DNA of 64,000 bases, taken from assembly GCA_903952205.1 (NCBI GenBank), contig CAJBEZ010000015.1, positions 27,930 to 91,929 on the forward strand, given 5' to 3'. A program made the translations under genes and the position numbers. How positions within the stretch are numbered: the first letter of the stretch is position 1; every line of letters begins with the position of its first letter. The notes under the pieces were generated by a model that was given only the letters and a program-made list of their open reading frames with translations, was not told the DNA's origin and made no database searches. This DNA comes from an uncultured Desulfomonile sp. (lineage in GTDB: Bacteria; Desulfobacterota; Desulfomonilia; Desulfomonilales; Desulfomonilaceae). Shown here piece by piece: positions 1-8,981 of this stretch.

Positions 1-493
1 ATGTTTCTTTCTTCTGTGAGACGCCAAAGAATATGCAAAGACCCAAATACTTTGTGAAAACAAAGTTGTTTATCAACATGGCTCCAAGGAATATCGTAAA
101 AAGGATTTGGCCCTGGCTCTTTTTTACCATGAACATTACATTTCCCATGACCTTACCTTCAGATGTGACGTCCTTTGCCGTGACTTCATATTCACTTGAA
201 AGATTAAGAGGTTCTCTGAATCTAATTAGGGCCGAAATCCTCTTAGCGTCGAGGGTCACCGACTCTACAGGCAATTGGATGTCGGGATCAGTTTTCTCGG
301 ACACCATGAAATTTGCAGTGTTTTTTGCCCATGCTTCATCTACCGGCATACCAAATGAAATCACGATTTCATTATCTTTCTTGAATGATCCGGATCCGGT
401 TCCCGCATCCGCAACGCCCAGCGCCATGACTGAGAGAAAGACACAAGACATGACTGTTATTATAGCCAAATGTGATAGTTTATACTCTTTCAT
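1..493 (-). CDS. rnfA: RnfA, electron transport complex subunit A, with an N-terminal exported Ig-like domain (partial, runs off window start)
   Basis: I translated this frame by hand; it is open from the ATG at 491-493 to the window edge (164 codons). Residues 131-162 match the start of RnfA: the run INNFVFTKYLGLCIFFGVSQ (141-160), whose Cys153 is the conserved membrane cysteine (an Fe ligand in Rnf/NQR). RnfA normally begins about five residues before this block. Here about 130 residues precede it: a hydrophobic signal segment (about 8-26, ending near VADAG) and a domain (about 38-125) resembling the SbsA/Big_5 Ig-like fold, with the patterns ISFGMPVDE, RFREPLNLSSEYEVTAKDV and GNVMFMV. The start lies 1 bp past the rnfE stop, so the genes are probably translationally coupled. 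RnfA has a periplasmic N-terminus, so an exported domain fits the topology. The Ig-fold assignment is inference; the RnfA identity is firm. Confidence 0.88.
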   Translation of the reverse strand, partial: MKEYKLSHLAIITVMSCVFLSVMALGVADAGTGSGSFKKDNEIVISFGMPVDEAWAKNTANFMVSEKTDPDIQLPVESVTLDAKRISALIRFREPLNLSSEYEVTAKDVTSEGKVMGNVMFMVKKSQGQILFTIFLGAMLINNFVFTKYLGLCIFFGVSQKKET

Positions 494-494
494 G

Positions 495-1115
495 TCAGTG
501 GGCTCCTCCCGATGTTGGGATTTTTCCAGTGAGCTTGTATTCAATCCAGTTAAATATCGCCATAATAAAACCAATCACGAAAAAACCGCCTGCTGGAAGG
601 ACCATTATAAGCAACGGGTTGAACCCTAGAATGTCAAATCCAAAAAGCTGACCAGTCCCAAAGAACTCCCTGATTGCTCCAATCAGGCAGAGACCAAACA
701 AGAAACCAATCCCCATTCCAAGCCCGTCAAAGAAAGATGGTATTAGTGGTTCTTTTGATGCAAAGAGCTCCAGTCGAGAAATAATGATCGCAAAAACCAC
801 TATCAACTTTACGAACAACTCGACCTGCTTATAGACCTCCGGAGAGATGACCGGTAAGATCATGTCTATGACTGTAACCCAAAGCGCAATTACTATGACG
901 TACGCTGGTATTCTTATTCTTGGATGTATGAATGATTTGAATATCGCTACAGTGCAACTGGAAAACACCTGAACAAAAATTACGGCGAGCCCTAGCATCA
1001 AACCGTTTTGCACGGATGTTGTAACCGCAACAGCGGGACACATACTTAGCGCAAGGCGGAAGATAGGATTCTCAGGTATTAACCCGTTCCAGAGAAGTTG
1101 TACGTTCCTGTTCAC
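495..1115 (-). CDS. rnfE: RnfE, electron transport complex subunit E (atypical membrane cysteine motif)
   Basis: Six-helix membrane subunit of the ion-translocating ferredoxin:NAD+ oxidoreductase. RnfE and RnfA are inverted homologues and share an intramembrane iron-sulfur centre in the related NQR and Rnf structures. The 206 residues carry typical RnfE blocks: IPENPIFRLALSMCPAVAVT near the start (Cys26 retained), DGLGMGIGF (130-138) and IGAIREFFGTGQLFGF. The second conserved cysteine segment, normally of the form LIV-NC-(I/V)-GRAEAFA, here reads LIVVFAIIISRLELFASKEP (104-123). Asn-Cys is replaced by Phe-Ala and GRAE by SRLE. It sits between rnfG, 12 bp upstream, and rnfA, 1 bp downstream. 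The family call is firm; loss of the ligand is read directly from the codons. Confidence 0.93.
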   Translation of the reverse strand: MNRNVQLLWNGLIPENPIFRLALSMCPAVAVTTSVQNGLMLGLAVIFVQVFSSCTVAIFKSFIHPRIRIPAYVIVIALWVTVIDMILPVISPEVYKQVELFVKLIVVFAIIISRLELFASKEPLIPSFFDGLGMGIGFLFGLCLIGAIREFFGTGQLFGFDILGFNPLLIMVLPAGGFFVIGFIMAIFNWIEYKLTGKIPTSGGAH

Positions 1116-1127
1116 TTTTTACCTCCG

Positions 1128-2036
1128 CTAAAACGCAATACTTAATTGTTCTTTTCTTATAGCCTCGTCCAATATCTCCAGCCGTTTTACGAATTTTTGC
1201 ACCGTGTTTACGACTCCCTTGGTCAGGGCTCGGCTGGAAATTGTGGCTCCAGTTAGAGCGTAAATGTCATCGTTTAGGTGTTTTGTTTTGATTTCTTTGA
1301 CCTGTTCAGCGGTTAGTCCCTTTTGCTTTGCCTTGACCGGATCCAACGACAACGCGTAATCAGCAGGCAAGGGTTCCTTAACCACACTGAGTTTCTTTAT
1401 TAAATCCAGCGTTTTTCCGACAAATTGGTTTCTGAAAAAGTCTTTCTGGATCTCTGCGCCAAGACCGGGATCTTCTTCAGAATAAGTAACAGCGACCCCA
1501 CTAACTGTGAAATCGGGGGTCAACGACACCATCAATTTTATGAAAGTCTTGAAACCCTGTATCACTCCTGGGACTACATAACTGAGTCGTTTACCTCCAC
1601 GGTCAGCCACAAATATGGTCTGAGCCCAGACCGATTTCGAGCCCTTTGGCAATGCCCCGTTTATGATGTTGTCCCTGTTGGCCTGATCAGCGAGTGACGA
1701 TATTGAAGCGTCAATCGGAATTACGCGAACGGGCTTCCCCGAAAGATCAAGTTCCACGAGGACCACCTTATCACCCTTTAATGGCAGCACGTAACCTAAT
1801 GAGGTCTCACCCTGGGGTGAGGTGATTACATAGCGATAAACCGGAAAGATCTTCAAATCATCAGGCGCCTTTTCGTCAGATCCAAAGCCAAGCAGTCCCT
1901 GAATGGTTTTCTGCTCTGTCCGTTCTTCATTAAGCTTTCTGGCGTGATCCGTCTTTGCGTAAACAAAACCAAGTATCAACGAAGCCGCTATGCAGACAGC
2001 CGTCAAACTCATTGTAATTTTAAAGATTTCTTTCAT
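1128..2036 (-). CDS. rnfG: RnfG, FMN-binding electron transport complex subunit G
   Basis: Periplasmically exposed, membrane-anchored flavoprotein of the Rnf complex. There is one N-terminal transmembrane helix (about residues 6-28). The C-terminal FMN-binding domain has the covalent flavinylation motif TGATISS (about 267-273), in which the second Thr would carry FMN by phosphoester linkage. Upstream, EEDPGLGAEIQKDFFRNQF is the usual RnfG/NqrC block. At 302 residues it is about 100 longer than the E. coli homologue, with extra sequence between the anchor and the FMN domain and another insertion just before the FMN motif. It lies between rnfD (17 bp upstream) and rnfE in the expected C-D-G-E order. 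Confidence 0.93.
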   Translation of the reverse strand: MKEIFKITMSLTAVCIAASLILGFVYAKTDHARKLNEERTEQKTIQGLLGFGSDEKAPDDLKIFPVYRYVITSPQGETSLGYVLPLKGDKVVLVELDLSGKPVRVIPIDASISSLADQANRDNIINGALPKGSKSVWAQTIFVADRGGKRLSYVVPGVIQGFKTFIKLMVSLTPDFTVSGVAVTYSEEDPGLGAEIQKDFFRNQFVGKTLDLIKKLSVVKEPLPADYALSLDPVKAKQKGLTAEQVKEIKTKHLNDDIYALTGATISSRALTKGVVNTVQKFVKRLEILDEAIRKEQLSIAF

Positions 2037-2053
2037 TGAAACCTCTTTCGAAA

Positions 2054-3097
2054 CTATTTAACGGCCGCAACTGGAGCGGCCTTGGGGGGAGCAAACCGCT
2101 TCGGCTGAAACCATTCATCCAACGCGGGCGTCAAGCAGTTCATAAGAAGTATCGCATAACAAACACCTTCCGGATAGCCACCCTTTAGGCGTATCAAAAC
2201 GGTCAGCCCTCCCACACCGAACCCAAACAAAAGCTGCGCTGACTTGAGGGTTGGTGACGTAACGTAATCCGTGGCCATGTAAAAAGCTCCCAGCATAAGG
2301 CCTCCGGACAATACGTGAACCAGGGGGGCGCCGCTGAACCAGGTTTCCCCACCGAAAATCCAGGCTATCAGAGCCGCAGATCCGAGTGTGGAAACGGGAA
2401 TATGCCAGGTGATGATTTTTCTACTCATCAGAAACAGGCCACCCAGCAAAATTAATAGAGCGGAAGTCTCCCCGATACAACCAGGCTTGAAGCCCACAAA
2501 AAAGTTCCAATAGATGGTGTCAATTCCGCCAAACTGCTGCACAAGAGCTTTCATGCCGTATTGTTTTACAACAGCAAGTGGTGTGGCTGTCGATATGGCG
2601 TCCAAGGCGCCGGAGCCCAGAAAAACGTCCCACACGCCTTTTGACAACTGCTGGGGAGGTATCCACGCTGTAGTTATCGCCACAGGAAAGGACGCCTGTA
2701 GAAGAGCCCGACCCACAAGCGCCGGATTCCAGACATTGTAGCCAAGTCCACCCATGAGTTCCTTGGTTATAAACATAGCGGCTACGGCGCCAATCATCGG
2801 TAAATAATATGGAACGCCTGGAGGGATAACGAATGCAAGCAGGATGCCTGTCAAAACAGCGCTTCCATCGGTAACAGTTACCGAGCGCCCCATTGCCTTC
2901 TGTGATATGGCTTCCACAACCACGCACGAAAGCACACTAACCAATGTTATGATCAGGCTTCTAAAACCAAAATTATAGATGGATAATATCAAGACCGGCA
3001 TTAAGCTGGCCGATACAGTCCACATGATCTGGGCGGTGGTGGTCCCTTTTCTTATATGCGGGGATACCGAAACAGCCCATTCTGGCTTAGAAGTCAT
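2054..3097 (-). CDS. rnfD: RnfD, electron transport complex subunit D
   Basis: Polytopic membrane subunit homologous to NqrB, which carries a covalently bound FMN and forms part of the ion path. The N-terminus (WAVSVSPHIRKGTTTAQIMW) is the standard RnfD opening, followed by about nine to ten hydrophobic helices. The motif ISTATPLAVV corresponds to the flavinylation site (S-x-A-T) of RnfD/NqrB. Also typical are GGLGYNVWNPALVGRALL and the late segment MATDYVTSPT. Length, 347 residues, is normal. The gene follows rnfC after 173 bp with no obvious terminator and precedes rnfG, consistent with one operon. Confidence 0.94.
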   Translation of the reverse strand: MTSKPEWAVSVSPHIRKGTTTAQIMWTVSASLMPVLILSIYNFGFRSLIITLVSVLSCVVVEAISQKAMGRSVTVTDGSAVLTGILLAFVIPPGVPYYLPMIGAVAAMFITKELMGGLGYNVWNPALVGRALLQASFPVAITTAWIPPQQLSKGVWDVFLGSGALDAISTATPLAVVKQYGMKALVQQFGGIDTIYWNFFVGFKPGCIGETSALLILLGGLFLMSRKIITWHIPVSTLGSAALIAWIFGGETWFSGAPLVHVLSGGLMLGAFYMATDYVTSPTLKSAQLLFGFGVGGLTVLIRLKGGYPEGVCYAILLMNCLTPALDEWFQPKRFAPPKAAPVAAVK

Positions 3098-3270
3098 GTT
3101 TCTGGAATCTAACGTTTCGATGGTCCCATCCTCCCTTGTATGTAATGGGTCTCAAAATGATTGACCAGTTTTCCTCTTATAGTAGACAATTCAATTCATG
3201 GCGGTTGATCTCAGGTTTTCACAATGGGGTTGGAATGCTGGATCAGCCGCCTGATGGCGCCTCGGCTATT

Positions 3271-4614
3271 TCAGCCTCTTTTTTTGATAGCTATTTTTGC
3301 CAGTCTCGCAAACTGCACCAGGGGCCGTTTTGCGGGACAGACATAAGCGCAACAACCGCATTCAAAACAATCAAAGATTCCGAATTTCTCTGTCAAATGT
3401 CCCCTTCCTGCTTCAACATAAAGGGCGACTTCCTTTGGGCTGAGTCCCATAGGACAGGCTTCCATGCACCAACCACAATGGATGCAAGGACCAAATTCGC
3501 CTAGATCAGTCTCCGAACTATTCAGAAATAGAACACCTGAAGTGGTTTTCGTAACCGGCACGTCGAGCGATGAAATTGCGAAACCCATCATGGGACCACC
3601 GGAAACTATCTTGACAACGTCCTTGGCTCCCCCCAGATAATTCACGACATCCGACAACAGGGTTCCAACCTTGATTTGAAGGTTGGCTTGTCTATGCAAA
3701 GCCCTGCCGGAAAAAGTAGCCACCTTCTCGTAAACCGGCTTCTGCATTGTAGCGGCCTCAAACACGGCCAGTGTCGTAGAGATGTTCTGCACGATTACAC
3801 CAACATCGAACGGCAACCCACCTCCGGGGACGGACCTCTTGGTTAGTGAGTAAATGAGTTGCTTCTCGGACCCTTGAGGATACTTGACGTCCATACCCTG
3901 AACCTTGATTACGTCATCATCTTTGCCGGCCAATTGTTGAGCCGCTTTGTTCATGGTATTAATGGCGTCAGGCTTGTTCAGTTCGATACCTATTATCCCC
4001 TGCTTGATCCCAAGAATTTTCAGGATAATCTTGGCGCCTTCGATTATCTTTTCCGGATATTCGAGCATGAGGCGGTGATCTGTAGTCAGATAGGGCTCGC
4101 ATTCAGCGCCATTAAGAACCAATGTATCTATTTTGGCGTTTGGCGGAGGAGACAGCTTAACGAAGGTTGGGAATCCGGCCCCTCCCATACCAACTATCCC
4201 AGCGTTTTTTACCCTAGCCAAAAGCTGTTCACGAGAAAGTTTCCTCCAATCTTCGCTGTCATATTGTCTTGGAGGGGCTTCTGGATCTCGATCTATTATT
4301 ACCGCGTCGCATCTTACCATTGTGGGATGAGGTCTTGGTTCTATAGCCTTCACAACTCCTGTGACGCTGCTGTGAATGGAAGCGCCCAGAGCCTTTTCCA
4401 CGACCGCGATTTCCTCACCTTCCTGAACTTCCTGTTTCTTTTTTACAGTTGGTTTGGCAATAGCTCCAAAATGCATGGACAATGGCAGTACAACCTGGCT
4501 GGGAGGGGGCATAACCTCGATCGCCAGGCCCTCAGTCAACTCTTTGTGTTCATCGGGATGAATCCCACCTTTAGCAAATGTAGTTCCGGCCATAGTACCT
4601 CTTGCTTTTGTCAA
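3271..4614 (-). CDS. rnfC: RnfC, NADH-binding iron-sulfur subunit of the Rnf complex
   Basis: Peripheral cytoplasmic subunit that binds NADH/FMN and passes electrons to the membrane part of Rnf. At 447 residues it has the usual order. An N-terminal barrel-sandwich domain (GGIHPDEHKELT and SSVTGVVKAIEPRPHP) is followed by a complex I 51-kDa-like nucleotide domain with GMGGAGFPTFVKLSP and NGAECEPYLTTDHRLMLE. The SLBB region is next, and two 4Fe-4S motifs close the protein: CIHCGWCMEACP and CFECGCCAYVCP. It ends with a short basic tail (AIKKRG). It is the first gene of the minus-strand rnf operon; about 440 bp without a clear gene lie upstream and probably hold its promoter. Confidence 0.95.
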   Translation of the reverse strand: MTKARGTMAGTTFAKGGIHPDEHKELTEGLAIEVMPPPSQVVLPLSMHFGAIAKPTVKKKQEVQEGEEIAVVEKALGASIHSSVTGVVKAIEPRPHPTMVRCDAVIIDRDPEAPPRQYDSEDWRKLSREQLLARVKNAGIVGMGGAGFPTFVKLSPPPNAKIDTLVLNGAECEPYLTTDHRLMLEYPEKIIEGAKIILKILGIKQGIIGIELNKPDAINTMNKAAQQLAGKDDDVIKVQGMDVKYPQGSEKQLIYSLTKRSVPGGGLPFDVGVIVQNISTTLAVFEAATMQKPVYEKVATFSGRALHRQANLQIKVGTLLSDVVNYLGGAKDVVKIVSGGPMMGFAISSLDVPVTKTTSGVLFLNSSETDLGEFGPCIHCGWCMEACPMGLSPKEVALYVEAGRGHLTEKFGIFDCFECGCCAYVCPAKRPLVQFARLAKIAIKKRG

Positions 4615-5052
4615 CGCCCGGCTAGCATATTCCGTCCAGTCTCCTGAAATCCCATCTATTCATAGACCTCTGGACGGTATCCGGATGCGTTCTGTATCAT
4701 CTTATATTCTTGATTACGAGAGTGCGTTCTGAACTCTCGACAGGCTGTGCGATTCTCGTCTGAACTTAGTTCATATACAGCATTTTAGACTAATGAATAG
4801 ACGCTCCAGTGTCAAGAATTTATTGGTCTTACTTGAACTCACGCTGAACGAGGAGGGGAAAAATGGAAAAAAATTGTATCAATTGAGGACACAGCGCTGG
4901 AAGGTATGCGTGGTTGAAACCAGACAGTCAAAAGACTCGTATCATCTTTGCGATTGCCGATGGTTTGTTTGAGCAAACCAAACATCCAGAAGCTTTCTAG
5001 CCTTAAAGACTAACGTCCAAAAGCGCATTGCACACGATGAACAGGGCTAAAT
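4615..5052. other. Intergenic region between rnfC and prfA
   Basis: No convincing gene. It should contain the rnfC promoter on the minus strand, but I cannot place it. On the plus strand a strong purine-rich ribosome-site-like stretch (gaggaggggaaaa, about 4850-4862) precedes an ATG at 4863 that opens only seven codons (MEKNCIN). About 4919-5000 looks like decayed coding sequence in another frame. A perfect 7-bp hairpin (TGGTTTG, 6-nt loop, CAAACCA) lies at 4961-4980 without a T-run. This may be the remnant of a small lost gene. Confidence 0.4.
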
Positions 5053-6132
5053 TCAATTAGTGAATGAGTCTTTCACGGCTTCCGTCTGGAAATGCATGAT
5101 GAGCGGATCAATCAGATCGTCGAGCTTCCCTTCCATAATGTCTTCCAAACGATAAAGCGTTAGGCCTATCCTGTGATCGGAGACCCTATTTTGAGGGAAG
5201 TTATAGGTTCTGATTCTCTCCGAGCGATCCCCCGATCCAACCTGACTCTTCCTCTCCTTGCTGATTTCAGAATCTCTTTCTTGCTCCATTTTGTCCAGGA
5301 GGCGGGCCTGAAGAATCTTGATGGCTTTTGCCTTGTTTTTGTGTTGAGATTTTTCGTCCTGGCAGGTAACCACAATGTTGGACGGCAAGTGGGTCACTCT
5401 GACCGCTGAGTCAGTTGTATTGACACTTTGGCCGCCTGGGCCCGATGACCTGTAAACGTCTATCTTAAGGTCTTTTGGATCAATGCTGATTTCTAAGTCA
5501 TCGGCCTCCGGCAAAACAGCCACGGTAATGGCTGACGTATGAATGCGTCCCTGAGATTCCGTCAGTGGAACTCTTTGAACCCGGTGAACACCGCGCTCAT
5601 ACTTGAGCCTGGAAAATGCTCCATCTCCTTGTATAAGAGCTATAACTTCCTTGAGTCCTCCGGTGGCGCTGTTTGATACCGACATCATCTCAACTTTCCA
5701 CTTCCTAAATTCCGCATATCGGCAGTAGGCCCTGAACAAATCGGCCGCAAAAAGGGCCGCTTCCTCTCCGCCTGTTCCGGCTCTGATTTCAAGAAATATG
5801 TTTTTCTCGTCATAAGGATCTACAGGAATCAAAAGAAAATTAATTTTGCGCTCGAACTCGCTCCTGCGTTCGATCAGCGCCGCCAGATCTTCACGAGCCA
5901 TTCCGACCAGTTCAGGATCTTCCCCTTCTGAAATGATTCCTTCAAGTTCGTTGATTTCACGAACCACATCACTGAGGTTTCGGTAAGCTTTAATTATATC
6001 GCTGAGGTCCGCCTGTTCCTTAGAAAATTTCCTTAGCAGGTTATGATCTGAAACTACTTCCGGCCTGGATAGCTCCGAGTTAAGTTCTTCATACCTCTTG
6101 CTCAGTTCTTCGAGTTTCTCAATTACTTGCAT
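5053..6132 (-). CDS. prfA: Peptide chain release factor 1
   Basis: Recognises UAA and UAG stop codons and triggers peptide release on the ribosome. The 359-residue length is standard. Visible motifs are the peptidyl-hydrolase loop GGQ in [20 protein letters not shown], the upstream block [20 protein letters not shown], and the C-terminal [13 protein letters not shown]. The decoding tripeptide region falls in the segment before [15 protein letters not shown]. It lies 9 bp downstream of the DUF1385 gene on the same strand, a common rpmE-DUF1385-prfA arrangement. The usual downstream partner prmC/hemK is not in the window. Confidence 0.97.
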   Translation of the reverse strand: MQVIEKLEELSKRYEELNSELSRPEVVSDHNLLRKFSKEQADLSDIIKAYRNLSDVVREINELEGIISEGEDPELVGMAREDLAALIERRSEFERKINFLLIPVDPYDEKNIFLEIRAGTGGEEAALFAADLFRAYCRYAEFRKWKVEMMSVSNSATGGLKEVIALIQGDGAFSRLKYERGVHRVQRVPLTESQGRIHTSAITVAVLPEADDLEISIDPKDLKIDVYRSSGPGGQSVNTTDSAVRVTHLPSNIVVTCQDEKSQHKNKAKAIKILQARLLDKMEQERDSEISKERKSQVGSGDRSERIRTYNFPQNRVSDHRIGLTLYRLEDIMEGKLDDLIDPLIMHFQTEAVKDSFTN

Positions 6133-6141
6133 AACATAAAC

Positions 6142-7110
6142 TCATGCCGAGGTTTTAACTTCGGCCCATTCTTGTTCCTTTTCAAGCGTTTTCTTCAGTG
6201 CAACTATCGCAACCTCGAGTTGATCATCGGAAGGTTCACGAGTGGTAAGTTTTTGGAGCCACAGGCCAGGAGCAAGCATTGCGGCCAGGAATACGTTGTG
6301 ATGTCTATCCCCAAGACGTATGAGCTCATACGAAATTCCGGCAATTGGTGGCAGCAGAGCGATCTTAACCAGTATGAAAAAGGCATTGGTAATAATTCGG
6401 TTGCCGAAGAGTTCCTTGGGTACAAGAGGAAACACCAATGTGAAAAGAAAAATGCTGAACATCAGGACGAGCAATATAAAAGCTGTGCCACATCTTGGAT
6501 GGAGAGTTGGGTATTTCCGAGCATTTTCGACAGTGAGCTCGTCTCCCTTTTCGTACGCGTGAATGGATTTATGTTCAGCTCCATGGTACTGAAAAACCCT
6601 CCGAATTTCACCGAGCAAAGATATCAAGGCAATATACGCCACAAAAATGCTGACTTTGATTACGCCATCTATTACATGGAACCATATACTGCTTACACCG
6701 AGATCGGCTCCTATCAGAGTCCCTATTCCCAAAGTGGCCAGGTGGGGTACAACGACAAACAGCAGAATGGCGCCTCCCAAGGCGAAAGCTATAGTCCCGG
6801 CGAGAGCCAGTGGGCTTAACTTTTCTTCTTCTTCTCCAAGAGCTTCCTGGGCTGAATAAGTTAAAGCCTGAATGCCATTGAAAAGCGCTTCATACAATAC
6901 TATGCATCCTCTTAGAAAGGGTTTTTTCAAGAAAGGCCACTTTTCCATGGGAGAATACCATCTGTCTTCACGCACCGACAACTGTCCATCAGGTCTCCGA
7001 ACGACTACAGTGAATGTCTTAGGAGCTCGCATCATGATGCCCTCGATGACAGCCTGTCCTCCGACCTTTATCCGGCCAACCGTGGAGCAAGAATCATTGT
7101 TTAAGATCAT
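6142..7110 (-). CDS. DUF1385 family membrane protein (YqhQ-like)
   Basis: Conserved membrane protein of unknown function, sometimes annotated as a predicted metal-dependent enzyme. I chose the ATG at 7108-7110 (322 residues) because the family's conserved start GRIKVGGQAVIEGIMMRAP follows within about 20 residues. A longer frame reaches 7194 but its extra 28 residues look unrelated. Conserved features are PDGQLSVREDRWYSP, the invariant FQYHGAEHKSIHAYE block (a possible metal site with His residues), HPRCGTAFILLVLMFSIFLF, and about five hydrophobic helices. Between rpmE and prfA it is probably co-transcribed with them. Confidence 0.88.
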   Translation of the reverse strand: MILNNDSCSTVGRIKVGGQAVIEGIMMRAPKTFTVVVRRPDGQLSVREDRWYSPMEKWPFLKKPFLRGCIVLYEALFNGIQALTYSAQEALGEEEEKLSPLALAGTIAFALGGAILLFVVVPHLATLGIGTLIGADLGVSSIWFHVIDGVIKVSIFVAYIALISLLGEIRRVFQYHGAEHKSIHAYEKGDELTVENARKYPTLHPRCGTAFILLVLMFSIFLFTLVFPLVPKELFGNRIITNAFFILVKIALLPPIAGISYELIRLGDRHHNVFLAAMLAPGLWLQKLTTREPSDDQLEVAIVALKKTLEKEQEWAEVKTSA

Positions 7111-7217
7111 AAACCTAGACTTTCTAAAAATGTGTAACACGTAAGAACTTGCCAACTTGTTGTCCGGCAATAATTGATCCGCCAGACAGAACATTTAGTT
7201 CCAACGAATCAAGTAAA

Positions 7218-7520
7218 TCATGCTGATTTTTCGCTGTCCTGTTTTTTTGCCTTGGGCGTAGCCTTATTACCGACTTCCTTTTTCTTCCCTACTTTAGAGG
7301 GCTTCTTGCCGGTTGCAATTGCCTGGTCTCCGTATTTCTTCATGAACCTCTCTACGCGCCCAGCGCTATCCACCAATTTTTGCTTTCCCGTAAAAAACGG
7401 GTGGCATGACGAACAGATTTCCAGTCGGTACTCCGGCTGTAGGGATTCTGTATTGATTTCTGCGCCACAAGCGCATCGAAATACAGAATCTTTATATTCA
7501 GGATGAATTCCTTTTTTCAT
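7218..7520 (-). CDS. rpmE: 50S ribosomal protein L31
   Basis: Large-subunit ribosomal protein at the intersubunit bridge. The frame is open further upstream, but the ATG at 7518-7520 is preceded by a clear GGAGG and begins MKKGIHPEY, the family start, giving 100 residues. It is the zinc-binding (C+) form: [11 protein letters not shown] and [14 protein letters not shown] supply four cysteines, then [11 protein letters not shown]. After about residue 74 there is a Lys-rich tail ([12 protein letters not shown] and onward) of about 25 residues, absent from short L31 proteins and probably disordered. It sits downstream of rho and upstream of DUF1385. Confidence 0.94.
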   Translation of the reverse strand: MKKGIHPEYKDSVFRCACGAEINTESLQPEYRLEICSSCHPFFTGKQKLVDSAGRVERFMKKYGDQAIATGKKPSKVGKKKEVGNKATPKAKKQDSEKSA

Positions 7521-7727
7521 GGCTGTCCTCCAAGAATTAATTCTCAAACCATATAATATATCATTATCATTATTCTCTGAAAAGCAAAAGTTGACGCGCC
7601 CCTCAAGAATCTGTTCTCCTCGATACTCTTTGTCGGATTGAACTCTTTTCCAGCGGCATGCCCCAGCCAACCGATCATCCATTCAGCTTGACCGATAGCC
7701 AAGGTTTCCCTGTCATCAAGTCTCAGG

Positions 7728-8981
7728 TCATTTGTTCATGACTTGCAAGAATTCCCGATTGGAATCCGTCTGCATTATTTTATCCAGCAGGAATTCCATT
7801 GCATCGACAGAATTCATGTCCGCCAGCAGTTTGCGTAGTAGCCATATCCTCTGCAGATCTTGTGGATTGAGAAGTAATTCTTCTTTTCGAGTTCCGGAAC
7901 GGTTGATATCTATGCATGGGAATATGCGGCGTTCTAGGAGGCGTCTGTCCAAATGAATCTCCATGTTGCCTGTGCCCTTGAATTCCTCATAGATGACTTC
8001 ATCCATCTTGCTGCCGGTATCAATAAGAGCGGTAGCGATTATCGTAAGGCTACCTCCTTCTTCAATGTTACGTGCGGCCCCAAAGAATCTCTTGGGTCTG
8101 TGAAGCGCATTTGAGTCCACCCCACCCGAGAGTATTTTGCCGCTTGGCGGCACCACAGTATTGTGAGCTCTGGCTAATCGGGTAATGCTATCCAATAAAA
8201 TGACGACGTCCCTCTTGTGTTCGACCAGTCTCTTGGCCTTTTCGATAACCATGTCAGCTACCTGAACATGCCTTTGGGCTGGTTCATCAAAAGTTGACGA
8301 AATCACTTCTCCCCTTACTGAACGCTGCATATCGGTAACTTCTTCAGGGCGTTCGTCAATCAAAAGTACGATCAAATATACGTCTGGATGGTTAATTGTA
8401 AGGCTGTTGGCAATTTGTTGAAGAAGCACTGTCTTGCCGGCTTTGGGAGGAGAAACTATAAGAGCGCGCTGGCCTTTGCCGATCGGCGCTACAAGGTCCA
8501 TGATCCTCATAGAATACTGAGTGGGATTGATCTCAAGTTTCAGTTTCTCATCAGGATAAAGGGGTGTCAGATTATCGAAGAGGACTTTGTCCCTAACTTT
8601 CTCCGGATCCTCTCCGTTAATTAACTCAACCTTGAGTAGGGCAAAATATCTCTCAGTGTCCTTGGGTGGACGAATATACCCCGAAACGGTATCTCCCGTG
8701 CGCAGGTTAAACCTTCTTATCTGGCTCGGAGACACATATATGTCATCCGGTCCAGGGAGGTAGTTGTAGTCTGGCGCCCTCAGAAAACCAAAACCGTCAG
8801 GGAGCGTTTCTATAACCCCCTCACCCCGAATGGGTTGCTCCTTTTCCTGTTGCTGGTGCGCCTGTAAAATTGCAAAAATTAGTTCCTGTTTCCGCATACT
8901 GCTAGCGCCTTCAATGTCGAGGGAGTTAGCTATAGCCAGAAGTTGACTGACTTTTTTTTCTTTTAACTCTTGAACGTCCAT
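7728..8981 (-). CDS. rho: Transcription termination factor Rho
   Basis: Hexameric RNA-dependent ATPase that ends transcription at Rho sites. Length 417 is standard. An N-terminal Rho_N helical domain (residues 1-45: [17 protein letters not shown]) is followed by the cold-shock-like RNA-binding domain ([20 protein letters not shown]). The ATPase core has Walker [13 protein letters not shown], Walker [21 protein letters not shown], the Q-loop region [18 protein letters not shown], and the R-loop area [20 protein letters not shown]. It is the first gene of the minus-strand block rho-rpmE-DUF1385-prfA. Confidence 0.97.
   Translation of the reverse strand: MDVQELKEKKVSQLLAIANSLDIEGASSMRKQELIFAILQAHQQQEKEQPIRGEGVIETLPDGFGFLRAPDYNYLPGPDDIYVSPSQIRRFNLRTGDTVSGYIRPPKDTERYFALLKVELINGEDPEKVRDKVLFDNLTPLYPDEKLKLEINPTQYSMRIMDLVAPIGKGQRALIVSPPKAGKTVLLQQIANSLTINHPDVYLIVLLIDERPEEVTDMQRSVRGEVISSTFDEPAQRHVQVADMVIEKAKRLVEHKRDVVILLDSITRLARAHNTVVPPSGKILSGGVDSNALHRPKRFFGAARNIEEGGSLTIIATALIDTGSKMDEVIYEEFKGTGNMEIHLDRRLLERRIFPCIDINRSGTRKEELLLNPQDLQRIWLLRKLLADMNSVDAMEFLLDKIMQTDSNREFLQVMNK

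Noticed and set aside
33..629. Long plus-strand open frame opposite rnfA/rnfE
   Set aside because: The minus strand carries recognisable RnfA and RnfE in the same place; the plus-strand product has no family likeness.
4961..4980. Perfect 7-bp hairpin as an intrinsic terminator
   Set aside because: No T-run follows on either strand and it is not placed right after a gene end.
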